Part shown: in pieces, positions 1-10,021 of the stretch
Layout of the letters: the number at the start of each line of letters is the position of its first letter
Position numbering within the stretch: the first letter of the stretch is position 1
NCBI RefSeq assembly: GCF_004005565.1
Contig: NZ_SADD01000004.1
Span: 186,001-250,000, forward strand
DNA: 64,000 nt
DNA from: Lujinxingia sediminis
Lineage (GTDB): Bacteria > Myxococcota_A > Bradymonadia > Bradymonadales > Bradymonadaceae
Reading direction: 5' to 3'
Notes under the pieces: model-generated
Database searches by the model: none
What the model was told of the DNA's origin: nothing
Seen by the model: the letters and a program-made list of their open reading frames with translations, nothing else
Translations under genes and position numbers: made by a program

Positions 1-370
1 AGTGGGCAAAGATCCCGCCGACCACACCCCAGCCTTCCAGACGCGTATCGGCGGCTTCAAACCACTTCTCCAGAATGTCGATGCCTTCGGCACCGGGCCA
101 GCTGGAGTAGACCCCCTCAAACCCCTCGATGCTCCGCACATCACTGGGAATCGGAAGATCAAAATACGCCTCGGAGTCGACATCGAAGCGCATCTGCCGC
201 CCGACCACCTCCGGGCCCACATCGCCCCCGTCGACCTGGGTATCGGCATCCGCTCCTGCATCGACCGCAGCGTCATCACCTGGCTCATCGGAGCACCCGG
301 CGGCCGCCATTACCATTCCGAGCATCGCCGCATACCGGGCCAACCTCGTCCACTTGCACACTGACATCAT
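1..370 (-). CDS. Lipoprotein, C-terminus beyond window edge
   Basis: Partial gene running off the left edge; only the first ~123 residues are visible. Two consecutive ATG codons (370 and 367) follow a GGAG box; the second has the better spacing (7 nt). The product starts with a signal peptide (basic CKWTRLAR, hydrophobic stretch, then AAAGC lipobox) and an acidic Asp-rich linker, so it is probably an outer-membrane or periplasmic lipoprotein. The globular part (from about residue 55) contains a stretch like FDLPIPSDVRSIEG that I do not recognise. It does not share the domain of the four downstream-numbered lipoproteins at 600-7210, although it lies on the same strand. Function unknown. Confidence 0.8.
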   Translation of the reverse strand, partial: MMSVCKWTRLARYAAMLGMVMAAAGCSDEPGDDAAVDAGADADTQVDGGDVGPEVVGRQMRFDVDSEAYFDLPIPSDVRSIEGFEGVYSSWPGAEGIDILEKWFEAADTRLEGWGVVGGIFAH

Positions 371-503
371 TTCACTCCTGCATCGGATCGCTTTGCCTAT
401 GGATCGCCGGCGCCCACGTGGCACGCATCGGCATCACCGCATCAACCTTACCCTGCCACTATGGCGAGCCCGCACCGGGGTGTACAGCCCCCGGATCCCA
501 GAG

Positions 504-539
504 CAACAAAGCCGGGCCCCGAAGGACCCGGCTTTGTTG
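504..539. terminator. Hairpin terminator, bidirectional type
   Basis: Perfect 13-bp inverted repeat CAACAAAGCCGGG / CCCGGCTTTGTTG with a 10-nt loop. The AT-rich outer stem gives a CTTTGTTG tail on either strand. It lies 60 bases beyond the stop of the minus-strand lipoprotein ending at 600, so it most likely terminates that gene. Confidence 0.75.
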
Positions 540-599
540 GCCGTTCACCAACGCCCCTCGACCCGGTGCGTCGAGGAACGTTGGCACGATGTCTCGCCC

Positions 600-1538
600 T
601 TAGCGCGGCTCGGGCGTATCGCGAACCGGGCAGCATCCGTCCTCGCCTTCCCCGGCGTACATCGGGAAGGTCAGAGAGGCCTTGGAGTCGTAACCAAAGG
701 GCACCATCTCGTCGCCATCCCACATCATGTCATAGACGCTGGCTTTGAACTCGTAGTCGCCCCGCTCGCCAAGGCGAAGTTTGAAGCACTGGTAGTCGAC
801 CACACCGTTGCCATTGCCGCCGTTGAACTCATGCTGAAGCGTGGAATCCATGCCGTTGCCGTTGTCGTGATCGTAGTCGACCTTGCGGGGCTGGCTCAAA
901 AGGGGCGGGCCACTCTTCTGCTCCAGGCGGAACTTCAGCGGGTCACCGTCCGGGTCGTAGGCCACCACGCAGACCTTCACCTTGTCGCACTCGGTGTTGA
1001 ACTTATCGAACTTCACCGCGCGAATCACCGGCGGGTGATTGAGCACGCCGATCACATCGAGCGCGCCGTTCTCTTCGGTGGCATCACACTGGCTGATCAA
1101 CATCACCTCGGTGGTGCGCCCCTCCTTGACCTTGACGTAGTTCATGTACGCTTCGTCGCAGTCCTTCGACCTCTTGCCGTACTTGTTCAGGGGCACGATC
1201 TTGACGTGGTAGCACCCCTCCTCAAGCACCGTGAACATATCGGCGAAGAGGTGGCTGGAGTCGCTGTCGAGCGGCGAGTCCATAAACTCCGGAATCATCC
1301 CGGGAAGCTCCAGATCTTCGAGGTGACGCACCTGCTCAAGCACCGGCCGTCCGTGGCAGGTTTTGATGATGTATTTGATCTTCTTAACGTCGGAATCTCC
1401 CGAATAGTCAAAGGAGAGCGCGATCCCCGACGAGCTCACTTCACCCGAATCCGAGGGTCCATCCTCCACCAGATCCACACCACACCCGCTCATCGCAAAC
1501 AGCCCCGCCGCAAGCCAAACCCATCCGTGACGCTTCAT
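600..1538 (-). CDS. Lipoprotein, paralogue 1 of a four-member family
   Basis: About 312 residues. The start is the ATG at 1538 (protein MKRHGWVW...), preceded by GAGGGG at 7-nt spacing; upstream in-frame starts would put residues before the signal peptide. The signal ends in a MSGC lipobox. The body holds the domain shared with the genes at 1655, 3156 and 5570: an opening strand GIALSFDYSGDSDVKKI, then LEDLELPGMIPEF, LFADMFTVLEEGCY, TTEVMLISQC, and LDVIGVLNHPPVI followed by a VCVVAYDPDGDPL segment that looks like an Ig/cadherin-type fold. It ends soon after this domain with a short CC-containing tail, making it the simplest member. It is flanked by hairpin terminators, so it is its own transcription unit. 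Function unknown; exported lipoprotein is well supported. Confidence 0.85.
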   Translation of the reverse strand: MKRHGWVWLAAGLFAMSGCGVDLVEDGPSDSGEVSSSGIALSFDYSGDSDVKKIKYIIKTCHGRPVLEQVRHLEDLELPGMIPEFMDSPLDSDSSHLFADMFTVLEEGCYHVKIVPLNKYGKRSKDCDEAYMNYVKVKEGRTTEVMLISQCDATEENGALDVIGVLNHPPVIRAVKFDKFNTECDKVKVCVVAYDPDGDPLKFRLEQKSGPPLLSQPRKVDYDHDNGNGMDSTLQHEFNGGNGNGVVDYQCFKLRLGERGDYEFKASVYDMMWDGDEMVPFGYDSKASLTFPMYAGEGEDGCCPVRDTPEPR

Positions 1539-1571
1539 ATGCATTCCCCTCATGTTTCGGGTTGGTTCAAC

Positions 1572-1638
1572 CCTCGGCCCAACCCCCACGGTCGGGCCGA
1601 GGTACTGGTGCGTCCTGGAGTCTTCAGGCTGAAGACTC
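1572..1638 (-). terminator. Two hairpins downstream of lipoprotein paralogue 2
   Basis: Two inverted repeats lie between the stop at 1655 and the next start. GAGTCTTCAG / CTGAAGACTC (1618-1638) is nearly a continuous palindrome. CCTCGGCCC / GGGCCGAGG (1572-1602) has a 13-nt loop. Neither has a clear U-run, but their place directly after the stop fits transcription termination. Confidence 0.5.
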
Positions 1639-1654
1639 GCTATCGTCCTCGGCG

Positions 1655-2722
1655 TTAGTTGCCCGCCGGTAAGACCTCATCACAGGCCGGGTAGACCTCC
1701 TGCGGCTGAAACACGCCACCGGGGCAGGTCCGCGCCACATCATCCCACTTATAAGGACTGCAGTAGAACTGCGCTGGCCAGATAGGGTTGCACCCCGGCG
1801 CTCGCTGAATCTCGCGCACCCCGGGCAAAAGATGAAACTCGCCGGTGGCCTCATCGTAGCATTCAAGCTCGATGTCCCAGTTGGTATGCACCGGGAAGAC
1901 CATCTCAGCGTGGGAGGGCCGACCGACGAAGTCCTCCATACGCACAAGCTCACCGTTCTCATGGACCATATCGTAGACCCGCACCCGAAACTCATAGGTG
2001 CCGTTCCACAGCGGCGCGGCCTTCATGCACGCCCGCGCAAGCTCCCCGTCCTGCTCCTCCCTCACAAGCTCCGGCCCCATATAGAGCGCCTGCCCCCCGA
2101 CCTGCTCAAACTCAAAGCGCATCGGATCAGCGTTGACATCGCGCGCGGTCACACAGACCTCGACCTCCTCACACTCAAAGATGAACTTCGAGGGACTGTA
2201 CTCCATCGACACAATTACAGGCGGCTGGTTCAACGCCGCGATCACATCGAGCGTACCGGTGTGATCGGCCTCGCACTGACTCATGATCAACACTTCGGTG
2301 GTCTGCTTTGCGCGAACCTGCACGGACGTGGCACGCCCCTCATAACACTGCGTCGAAGGCTCACCATTGGCCTGCAAGGGCTGCACGCGAATGTCGTAAC
2401 ATCCCGGCTCAGCCACGGTAAAAAAGTCCGAAAAGAGGTGCGCGGAGCTCCGATCCAGGGGGTTGTCCTCCAGCGTGGGAATCATCCCTGGAATGCGAAG
2501 GTCCTCCAGAGAGCGCCGCGCCTCAATGCGCTCACCATTGCCTCCGCATCGCTCAATCTCAAAGAGAAAGCCCGAGACGTCGCTGCCACCCGTGATATCC
2601 ACGGTAAGCTCCATCGACGCCCCACCTCGCTCCCCACCCGGACCTGGCTCCTGCAAGACGCCACAGCTGGCCAAACATCCGGCGGCAACGACAAGCCCCC
2701 ATTTATGTCGATGAATGTTCAT
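1655..2722 (-). CDS. Lipoprotein, paralogue 2 of a four-member family
   Basis: About 355 residues. Translation most likely starts at the ATG at 2722 (MNIHRHKWGL...), with a GAGGGGGAG box just upstream; the longer reading frame to 2842 would bury the signal peptide. Lipobox ASCG at about residue 20. The shared domain follows: SMELTVDITGGSDVSG, LEDLRIPGMIPTL, LFSDFFTVAEPGCYDI, TTEVLIMSQC, LDVIAALNQPPVIV, then VCVTARDVNADPMRFEF and a strand-rich YEFRVRVYDMV segment. Unlike its neighbours it has a Cys-rich C-terminal tail of about 70 residues (CYDEATGEF..., CNPIW, YCSPYKW, CPGG, ACDEV) likely to form disulphides. No enzymatic motif seen; probably a secreted binding or structural protein. Confidence 0.85.
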   Translation of the reverse strand: MNIHRHKWGLVVAAGCLASCGVLQEPGPGGERGGASMELTVDITGGSDVSGFLFEIERCGGNGERIEARRSLEDLRIPGMIPTLEDNPLDRSSAHLFSDFFTVAEPGCYDIRVQPLQANGEPSTQCYEGRATSVQVRAKQTTEVLIMSQCEADHTGTLDVIAALNQPPVIVSMEYSPSKFIFECEEVEVCVTARDVNADPMRFEFEQVGGQALYMGPELVREEQDGELARACMKAAPLWNGTYEFRVRVYDMVHENGELVRMEDFVGRPSHAEMVFPVHTNWDIELECYDEATGEFHLLPGVREIQRAPGCNPIWPAQFYCSPYKWDDVARTCPGGVFQPQEVYPACDEVLPAGN

Positions 2723-3155
2723 CGCGTCTCCCCCTCGCTGATATCGAGTTCCCGGAGAGCGGGCACCCACGAGACACCTCGCTTCGCCCCCCCCTTTCCT
2801 CGCGGCTAATGGCCCAACACAAACGTCTCTGTGTGCCGGCACCCGACCCCGGGGGTAGAACCGCCTCGACGCGTTCCCCCTACCTCATCAGGTCATAGAT
2901 AAAACCTAATCCTCAGAACTCCGCCAGCAATGCCTTTTCAATCATTTTGCGGAATTCTGTGAATTATGATCCATTTTAATGCCCCCATCGCCGCGCGTTT
3001 CCGAAACACGCCGGGCCAGCCCTTCCGGCGACGACTCGCCAGGCCACACTGGCGGGCCGCAATCACTCCTTCAAAACAAAACGCCCTCCGCGGTCCCCAG
3101 GGACCACCGAGGGCGTTGGCACCACGCTCACCACGTGAAGCGCCGGGGCCTCTTC
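2723..3155. other. Intergenic region upstream of lipoprotein paralogue 2
   Basis: 433 bases without a convincing gene. It holds the Shine-Dalgarno of the gene starting at 2722, a markedly AT-richer patch around 2890-2990 (likely promoter region for that gene; I could not identify -35/-10 boxes with confidence) and the terminator of the next lipoprotein gene at 3073-3117. Confidence 0.5.
3073..3117 (-). terminator. Intrinsic terminator of the repeat lipoprotein gene
   Basis: On the minus strand, stem AACGCCCTC / GAGGGCGTT with an inner GGTCCC / GGGACC helix, followed by TTTTGTTTT. It lies about 40 bases beyond the stop at 3156. A textbook rho-independent terminator. Confidence 0.85.
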
Positions 3156-5129
3156 TTAGCTCGCGTCACCGCAGGCTCCCGGGCCGATATGACCACCGTT
3201 GTACGAGCGCATCACAAACATCAGGTCTTTCGCCCGCACCCGATCGATCGAATCGGGGTCCTCCACACCCAGCAAACGCTCCGCCTCAGCCATCACCGCG
3301 GCAACCTCTGCCGGAACAGGCGCACCGGAGGCCTCGTTCAGGCGCGCAACGATGTACTGCTGCGCCATAAACGCCCAGGCGCGCGACTTCGGCACCCGCT
3401 CCTCGACCAGCTCCACCCAGGTCATCCCATGAAGCTCGGTATCTTCGCTGATCGGCCAGGAAACCTGACGGTCGGGATCGCTCTCGTAGCGGTTGTAGTC
3501 GCGCCAGTACTGAAGATCACGCGTGCATTGCTCCACCTCACCAAGGACATCTTCCTCGTCTTCGTCGCGGTGATCTTTCTTCTTATGCTCTTCCTCTTCC
3601 GGCTCTTCCACCTCGCCTAAGACATCTTCCTCGTCAGGGCGCTCCTTGTTCTTTTCATGGTCGTCGGCAGGCTCATCTTCCGGCTCTTCCACCTCGCCAA
3701 GGACATCTTCCTCGTCTTCGTCGCGGTGGTCCTTCTTCTTATGCTCTTCCTCTTCAGGCTCCTCCACCTCGCCTAAGACGTCTTCTTCGTCTTCCTCATC
3801 CCGTCGATGGTCCTTCTTCTTATGCTCTTCCTCTTCAGGCTCCTCCACCTCGCCTAAGACGTCTTCCTCTTCAGGACGCTCCTTATCCTTCTCATGGTCG
3901 TCCGCAGGCTCATCTTCTACCTCGCCCAAGACGTCTTCCTCGTCTTCCTCGTCCCGTCGGTGGTCCTTCTTCTTATGCTCTTCTTCAGGCTCCTCCACCT
4001 CGCCTAAGACGTCTTCCTCTTCAGGGCGCTCCTTATCCTTCTCATGGTCGTCCGCAGGCTCATCTTCCACCTCGCCTAAGACGTCTTCCTCTTCAGGACG
4101 CTCCTTGTCCTTCTCATGCTCATCGGCAGGCTCATCCTCCACCTCGCCCAAAACGTCTTCCTCTTCAGGACGCTCCTTATCCTTTTCGTGGTCATCGGCA
4201 GGCTCATCCTCCACCTCGCCGAGCACCCCTTCATCATCGTTGGCCGGAGACTCCTCGCAGGTCGAGTACACCGGGAAGCTCAACCGAGCGTGGGAGCGAG
4301 CTGAGTCGTCGCTCTCGCGGAGCAAGTCTTCCACGCGTACACGGTCATCGTCGGCGTCGACGATGACATCGTAGGCGCGCACCTCAAAGGCGTAGGCTGC
4401 GGTGTTTCCGGGCGTCAGCGTGACACACTCCACCACCTCGCCATCGGCGTTGGGATCGCTGGTCGAACTCACGTCCAGCCCCTCGCGCGGCGTCGGGCCA
4501 GAGAGCTGCTCCCACTCAAACTCAATGTCGTCGGCATCGCTATCGACAGCAGTGGCGCAGATGCGCAACGATTCGCACGCCACCAGCTTGGAGGGATCAA
4601 AATCGAGGCGAGTGAGCGTCGGCGAGAAGTTAAGTACCCCGAGCACGTCCATCGCTCCGAAGTTGTCGCCGCCGCATTGACTCACCATCGCGATTTCGGT
4701 GGTCTCACCGGCGCGCACCTCCACCGCGGAGGCCAGAGAAGGCTCGCAGAGCTCAACCTCCTCGCCATCTTCATCGATGGGCACGATCTCCACGTCGTAG
4801 CAGCCCTCTTCGAGCACCACGAAGTAGTCTGCAAAGATGACGCCCTGCTGCCCGGCGACCTCCAGATCGTCAAAGGCGTCATCCTCGGGGAAGTCCAACT
4901 CTTCGAGCGTTCGCTCATCGACGACGACTTCTTCCCCCTCACATGTCTCAACGATAAAACGCACCCCGGCTACCGACTCGACCTCGCTGAGGTCTACCGT
5001 CAACGCCAGGCCTGTCTCACTACCACTTCCCGAGGGATCGGGTGCTGGTGGGTCAAGGCTCTCCATGCCACAGCCGACCAGCGCTCCCGCGCAGGCCAGG
5101 CTCAGGGCCAACCTGATCGTTCCTCTCAT
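3156..5129 (-). CDS. Lipoprotein paralogue 3 with charged repeats and YW module
   Basis: 657 residues. ATG at 5129 has AGGAGG at 6-nt spacing. Lipobox LVGC. Residues ~35-290 carry the family domain (GLALTVDLSEVESVAG, LIFADYF-like VIFADYFVVLEEGCYDV, TTEIAMVSQC, MDVLGVLNFSPTL, ICATAVDSDADDIEFEWEQLSGP). Residues ~302-533 are nine 24-27-residue repeats beginning VLGEVE, of two types: one continuing DEPADDHEKDKERP, the other EPEEEEHKKKDHR. They are almost entirely Glu, Asp, Lys, Arg and His. The C-terminus (from CTRDLQYWRDYNRY) is a module also found in the gene at 5570, with TW, A..QYIVARLN and GAPVPAEV signatures. Surface lipoprotein with a flexible polyampholyte stalk is my inference; partner and role unknown. 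Confidence 0.85.
   Translation of the reverse strand: MRGTIRLALSLACAGALVGCGMESLDPPAPDPSGSGSETGLALTVDLSEVESVAGVRFIVETCEGEEVVVDERTLEELDFPEDDAFDDLEVAGQQGVIFADYFVVLEEGCYDVEIVPIDEDGEEVELCEPSLASAVEVRAGETTEIAMVSQCGGDNFGAMDVLGVLNFSPTLTRLDFDPSKLVACESLRICATAVDSDADDIEFEWEQLSGPTPREGLDVSSTSDPNADGEVVECVTLTPGNTAAYAFEVRAYDVIVDADDDRVRVEDLLRESDDSARSHARLSFPVYSTCEESPANDDEGVLGEVEDEPADDHEKDKERPEEEDVLGEVEDEPADEHEKDKERPEEEDVLGEVEDEPADDHEKDKERPEEEDVLGEVEEPEEEHKKKDHRRDEEDEEDVLGEVEDEPADDHEKDKERPEEEDVLGEVEEPEEEEHKKKDHRRDEEDEEDVLGEVEEPEEEEHKKKDHRDEDEEDVLGEVEEPEDEPADDHEKNKERPDEEDVLGEVEEPEEEEHKKKDHRDEDEEDVLGEVEQCTRDLQYWRDYNRYESDPDRQVSWPISEDTELHGMTWVELVEERVPKSRAWAFMAQQYIVARLNEASGAPVPAEVAAVMAEAERLLGVEDPDSIDRVRAKDLMFVMRSYNGGHIGPGACGDAS
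3531..4226 (-). repeat. Coding minisatellite, nine 72-81-bp units
   Basis: Within the lipoprotein gene, 696 bases encode ten copies of VLGEVE separated by charged spacers. Unit order from the N-terminus is A-A-A-B-A-B-B-(A/B hybrid)-B, where A continues DEPADDHEK and B continues EPEEEEHKKK. The hybrid unit 8 (EPEDEPADDHEKNK) looks like a product of unequal recombination. Nucleotide identity between units is high, with mostly synonymous changes. Confidence 0.9.
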
Positions 5130-5569
5130 CCTCTACCTCCTCATACGACGCGATGGACAGGCAGCGGACACACCTCCAGTCAGGGTGGGCCCTCTGCGAG
5201 GAAGCCCGAGATCCCACGCGCCCCACGCGCGTGCGTCATCTCTGCGGCAACATCTTGCGACAACGATCAACCGCCGCACTCCATGTGCGATGGCGGTGAT
5301 CCAGCATCCTCGCGAGGAACCAGGGAACGAACACAGCGCGCGATCGGCTCTACACCAACATTCATGTGGCAACGTTGCGCTTTCGAGTACCGAATGTAAT
5401 CAGCGTCTCGCACCTATCAAACAATTCACACTAATCCCACTATAACACCGCCGGCGAGGCCACGACGCGGGGGTACGTGTACGAAAAAAAACCACCCCCG
5501 AAGATCGGGGGCGGTCGTGGTCACATCTTATGGGTGCCTCTCGATCAGCACGCCACACGCGACGCGTAC
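5130..5569. other. Intergenic region upstream of the repeat lipoprotein
   Basis: 440 bases with no supported gene. It contains the AGGAGG ribosome-binding site of the gene at 5129, AT-richer sequence around 5390-5450 that may hold its promoter (no clear boxes), the strong terminator at 5484-5515, and about 50 bases beyond it up to the stop codon at 5570. Confidence 0.5.
5484..5515 (-). terminator. Intrinsic terminator of the Asp-tail lipoprotein gene
   Basis: Minus strand: ACCGCCCCCG / CGGGGGTGGT stem (one G-U pair), 5-nt loop, then a run of eight T. Located about 55 bases past the stop at 5570. Confidence 0.9.
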
Positions 5570-7210
<1,641 letters not shown>

Positions 7211-7497
7211 GCATTCCCCCTCACGTTGTGTGTTTCTGCTTGTGGGCTGCCAACCTTCCCTTCAATCAGCCCGGATTGCGTCTGCTCTGCGAGAAGCCCC
7301 CGCAGACGCAACTAAACGTAACCATCACCTTCTCGCCAGCAACCGCCCCACGGCCCGGGCGCGAACATTTACAACGATTGCCCCCGCGCGTTAGCATGCC
7401 TCCGGGATCGGGAATGCCGCGCCCTTGCTGCGCATTGTTGCCCTGCGCGCGCGGGCTGCATCGGCCCATCGCCCCCCTCCGAGGAGCACTTGCCATC

Positions 7498-8340
7498 ATG
7501 TCCAGTCGTCACCAGGCCGTTCTCGGCCTCTTTTTCGAAGAAGGCGTCACCACCCTCTCGCCGGCCCACCTTGCCTATCGCATGGGCGTGCCGGTTCGCG
7601 AGGCCGAGGCTCTGCTCGATGAGATGGTCACCCAGGATCTACTGGCGCTCGACTTCAGCGGCGATCACGACTTCGGCTACCGTCTCCCACCGGGCACGCT
7701 GCCTCCCGAACCTCGCCAGGCCTATCGTCCGGAGTCGGTTTCCGCACACGACGCCCACTCCCGCCCCCTTGCTCCCTCACAGGTGCCGTCTTCGTATGAG
7801 CCCGCCCCCTACCGGGACGCCTCCTATCAAAGCTACGATGCTGCGCACGTCGAGACGCCTTTAAACCATTCGTCCCCTTATGCCCCTGCGCAAGGCTGGC
7901 ATGCCCACGCCGCGCCTCAGGGCTCGTCTCCCGATGGCACCGACGGCTCGGTGGGCCCCTTCCGTGCGTCGAGCCGCGGATACGCGCAGCCTGATCCCCC
8001 GCATCACCAGCCAACTTCTGCGCCCTTCGCTCCCCCCTCGCCATACGCCGCTTCGCCCTTCGCCGCCGCTGCGGATGCGCGCCGCCAGGAGCTTGTCCCC
8101 TTCCGCGACAACCTGCCTCAACAGCATATGCGCCCCGACCGTCGCCCCTTCGTCGCCGGGCTGCTCAGCTTTTTGTTTACGGGACTCGGGCAAGTCTACA
8201 ACGGTGAGCCCTTAAAGGGCGCGCTGATGTTCGCCACCAGCATGCTGCTGTGGTTCTTCTGGATGGGCTGGGTCGTCTCGATGTGGTCCATCGCCGACGC
8301 CTATTCCGTGGCTCAGCGCGCCGAATCTCAAGGCGCCTGA
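7498..8340 (+). CDS. TM2-domain protein with N-terminal winged-helix-like region
   Basis: About 280 residues from the ATG at 7498 (GAGGAG 11 nt upstream; spacing long). Residues 1-75 (VLGLFFEEGVTTLSPAHLAYRMGVPVREAEALLDEMV) look like a small helix-turn-helix that may sense or bind nucleic acid. A ~130-residue Pro/Ala/His-rich disordered linker follows. The C-terminus is a TM2 domain: FVAGLLSFLFTGLGQVYNGEPLKGALMF and a second helix LLWFFWMGWVVSMWSIADAY. TM2 proteins are inner-membrane proteins of mostly unknown role. It lies 46 bases upstream of the acyltransferase gene without an obvious terminator, so cotranscription is likely. Confidence 0.85.
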   Translation: MSSRHQAVLGLFFEEGVTTLSPAHLAYRMGVPVREAEALLDEMVTQDLLALDFSGDHDFGYRLPPGTLPPEPRQAYRPESVSAHDAHSRPLAPSQVPSSYEPAPYRDASYQSYDAAHVETPLNHSSPYAPAQGWHAHAAPQGSSPDGTDGSVGPFRASSRGYAQPDPPHHQPTSAPFAPPSPYAASPFAAAADARRQELVPFRDNLPQQHMRPDRRPFVAGLLSFLFTGLGQVYNGEPLKGALMFATSMLLWFFWMGWVVSMWSIADAYSVAQRAESQGA

Positions 8341-8386
8341 TCTGCCCGCTTCGCGCCCCTGATAACCGGTCTTTCAGGATCTTGTT

Positions 8387-10021
8387 GTGGCTGACGCTGA
8401 TTTTCAAAAGCACGCCACCACCATGCCGCCTTTTTATCGCGGCGTGCGCTTTCTGGCGCACTGGTCGGTGCGGCTCTATTTCTACGACATCCAGGTGATG
8501 GGCCATGAGAACTTTCCGAAGAGTCAACCCCTGATTCTGGCGGCCAACCACCCTAACTCCATTATGGACACGGTGCTCCTGGCCACCGAGACTCCCTTTC
8601 GCATCAACTACATGGCGCGAAGCGGGCTCTTTAAGAACCCGATCATTCGAAGCGTGCTCAACGGCGTGTGCGTCATGCCAATCTACCGTGCCAGTGAGCT
8701 CGCAGGTCAGCCGGTGCGAAAGCAGAGCAGCTTCTACCGCGCCTATGAGCTTCTGGAAGCCGGGGGATGCATCGGCATGTTTCCCGAAGGCGCCAACTCC
8801 CCCGACCGCCAGGTCCGCGAGCTCAAGACCGGCACCGCGCGCCTGGCCCTGGAAGCTGAGGCTCGCAACGCCTACCGCCTGGGTGTGCAGATTCAACCGG
8901 TGGGCCTGAACTTCGCCGACCGCGATCGTTTTCTCTCCAGTGTCCTGATCCGCTACGGCGCCCCGATCGACGTGCGCCAGTTCGCAGACCTGCATCGCCA
9001 GGACCCCCGCCAGGCTGTCTACGAGCTGACCCAGCTTATTCTTGAGCGATTGCGCGATGTCGCCACCCACGTCCACGATGAGCGCAACCACCAGCTGGTG
9101 ATGGACATCCACCGCATCTACGGCAACGAGCTCCTCAAAGAGTTTATGGGAGCCTACGATGTCGACGTGCGCCCGCTGACCCACAAGCTCTTCGACCGCG
9201 TGCGTGCCGCCGACGGCCCTCGCCCCGACCTCGACGACCGCTTCACCATCGAGCAGGCCATCGCCGACGCGGTGGACTATTACGAGCAACGCAACCCGGC
9301 GATGGTCGCCCGGGTTCGCATGGATATCCGCCGCTATAAAGACCACTTAAAGCAGGTGCGTCTGCGCCACGATATCGTCCATGAGCATAGCCCCGAGAAC
9401 CTCAGCAGCCGCCGGGAGGCCATCAAACTCACCGCGTACGCGCTGGGCCTTGGGCCCCTGGCCATCTATGGCATGCTCACAAACCTGGTGCCTTACCTGC
9501 TCGTTCGCGCCATCGTCTCGCACCAGCCCGAAGAGGCCAAACGCGCCTTTATCGCGCTGATCAACAGCTTCTACGCGTTTCCGCTCTGGTACGTCTTCCT
9601 GGGCTGGTATCTCTGGAGCAGCGTAAGCCCGCCGCTCTGGGCGATGGTGCTTTTCATCAGCAGCCTGCCGCTGACGGCGTTCTTCTTTCTGACCTGGTGG
9701 CGAAAGATCCTCGTCTACCGCGATCGCATTCTCTCGCGTACGCTTTTTCGCACCCAGAAAAACCTTCTCGAAGACTTAAGTCGCGAGCGAGAGCGCCTCA
9801 TTGAAACCTTTGAGAACGTCAAAATCGATTACCTGATCGCGCGCTTCGGCCACCTCTTCGACGAGGACTCCGCCTACGCGCTGCCCTGGCAGCCAGACCT
9901 GGCGAGTCCCTCCATGCAGGTCTTCCCGAGCGCAGAAGAGAGCCTTCCCCCGGAAAAAGACGCGGATACGCAGACCGGGGTTACCCCTGACACCTCCCCC
10001 CAATTTGAGGAGCAACAATGA
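8387..10021 (+). CDS. PlsC-like 1-acyl-glycerol-3-phosphate acyltransferase
   Basis: 544 residues, GTG start at 8387 with AGGA about 8 nt upstream. Residues ~15-210 form a lysophospholipid acyltransferase domain: NHPNSIMD at 54-61 supplies the catalytic His55 and Asp61 (HX5D spacing, as in the NHPN subgroup, instead of the classic HX4D), and FPEG at 132-135 is the glycerol-phosphate-binding motif. This predicts transfer of an acyl group to a lysophosphatidate or related glycerolipid at the membrane. The C-terminal third has hydrophobic segments ([54 protein letters not shown]), so it is an integral membrane form longer than typical PlsC (~250). It overlaps the thiolase gene by ATGA, implying translational coupling and a joint lipid role. 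Confidence 0.88.
   Translation: MADADFQKHATTMPPFYRGVRFLAHWSVRLYFYDIQVMGHENFPKSQPLILAANHPNSIMDTVLLATETPFRINYMARSGLFKNPIIRSVLNGVCVMPIYRASELAGQPVRKQSSFYRAYELLEAGGCIGMFPEGANSPDRQVRELKTGTARLALEAEARNAYRLGVQIQPVGLNFADRDRFLSSVLIRYGAPIDVRQFADLHRQDPRQAVYELTQLILERLRDVATHVHDERNHQLVMDIHRIYGNELLKEFMGAYDVDVRPLTHKLFDRVRAADGPRPDLDDRFTIEQAIADAVDYYEQRNPAMVARVRMDIRRYKDHLKQVRLRHDIVHEHSPENLSSRREAIKLTAYALGLGPLAIYGMLTNLVPYLLVRAIVSHQPEEAKRAFIALINSFYAFPLWYVFLGWYLWSSVSPPLWAMVLFISSLPLTAFFFLTWWRKILVYRDRILSRTLFRTQKNLLEDLSRERERLIETFENVKIDYLIARFGHLFDEDSAYALPWQPDLASPSMQVFPSAEESLPPEKDADTQTGVTPDTSPQFEEQQ

Noticed and set aside
3531-4226. Regularly spaced repeats, considered as a CRISPR array
   Set aside because: Units are in-frame coding repeats of 72-81 bp without distinct conserved repeat/variable spacer structure, inside a lipoprotein gene.
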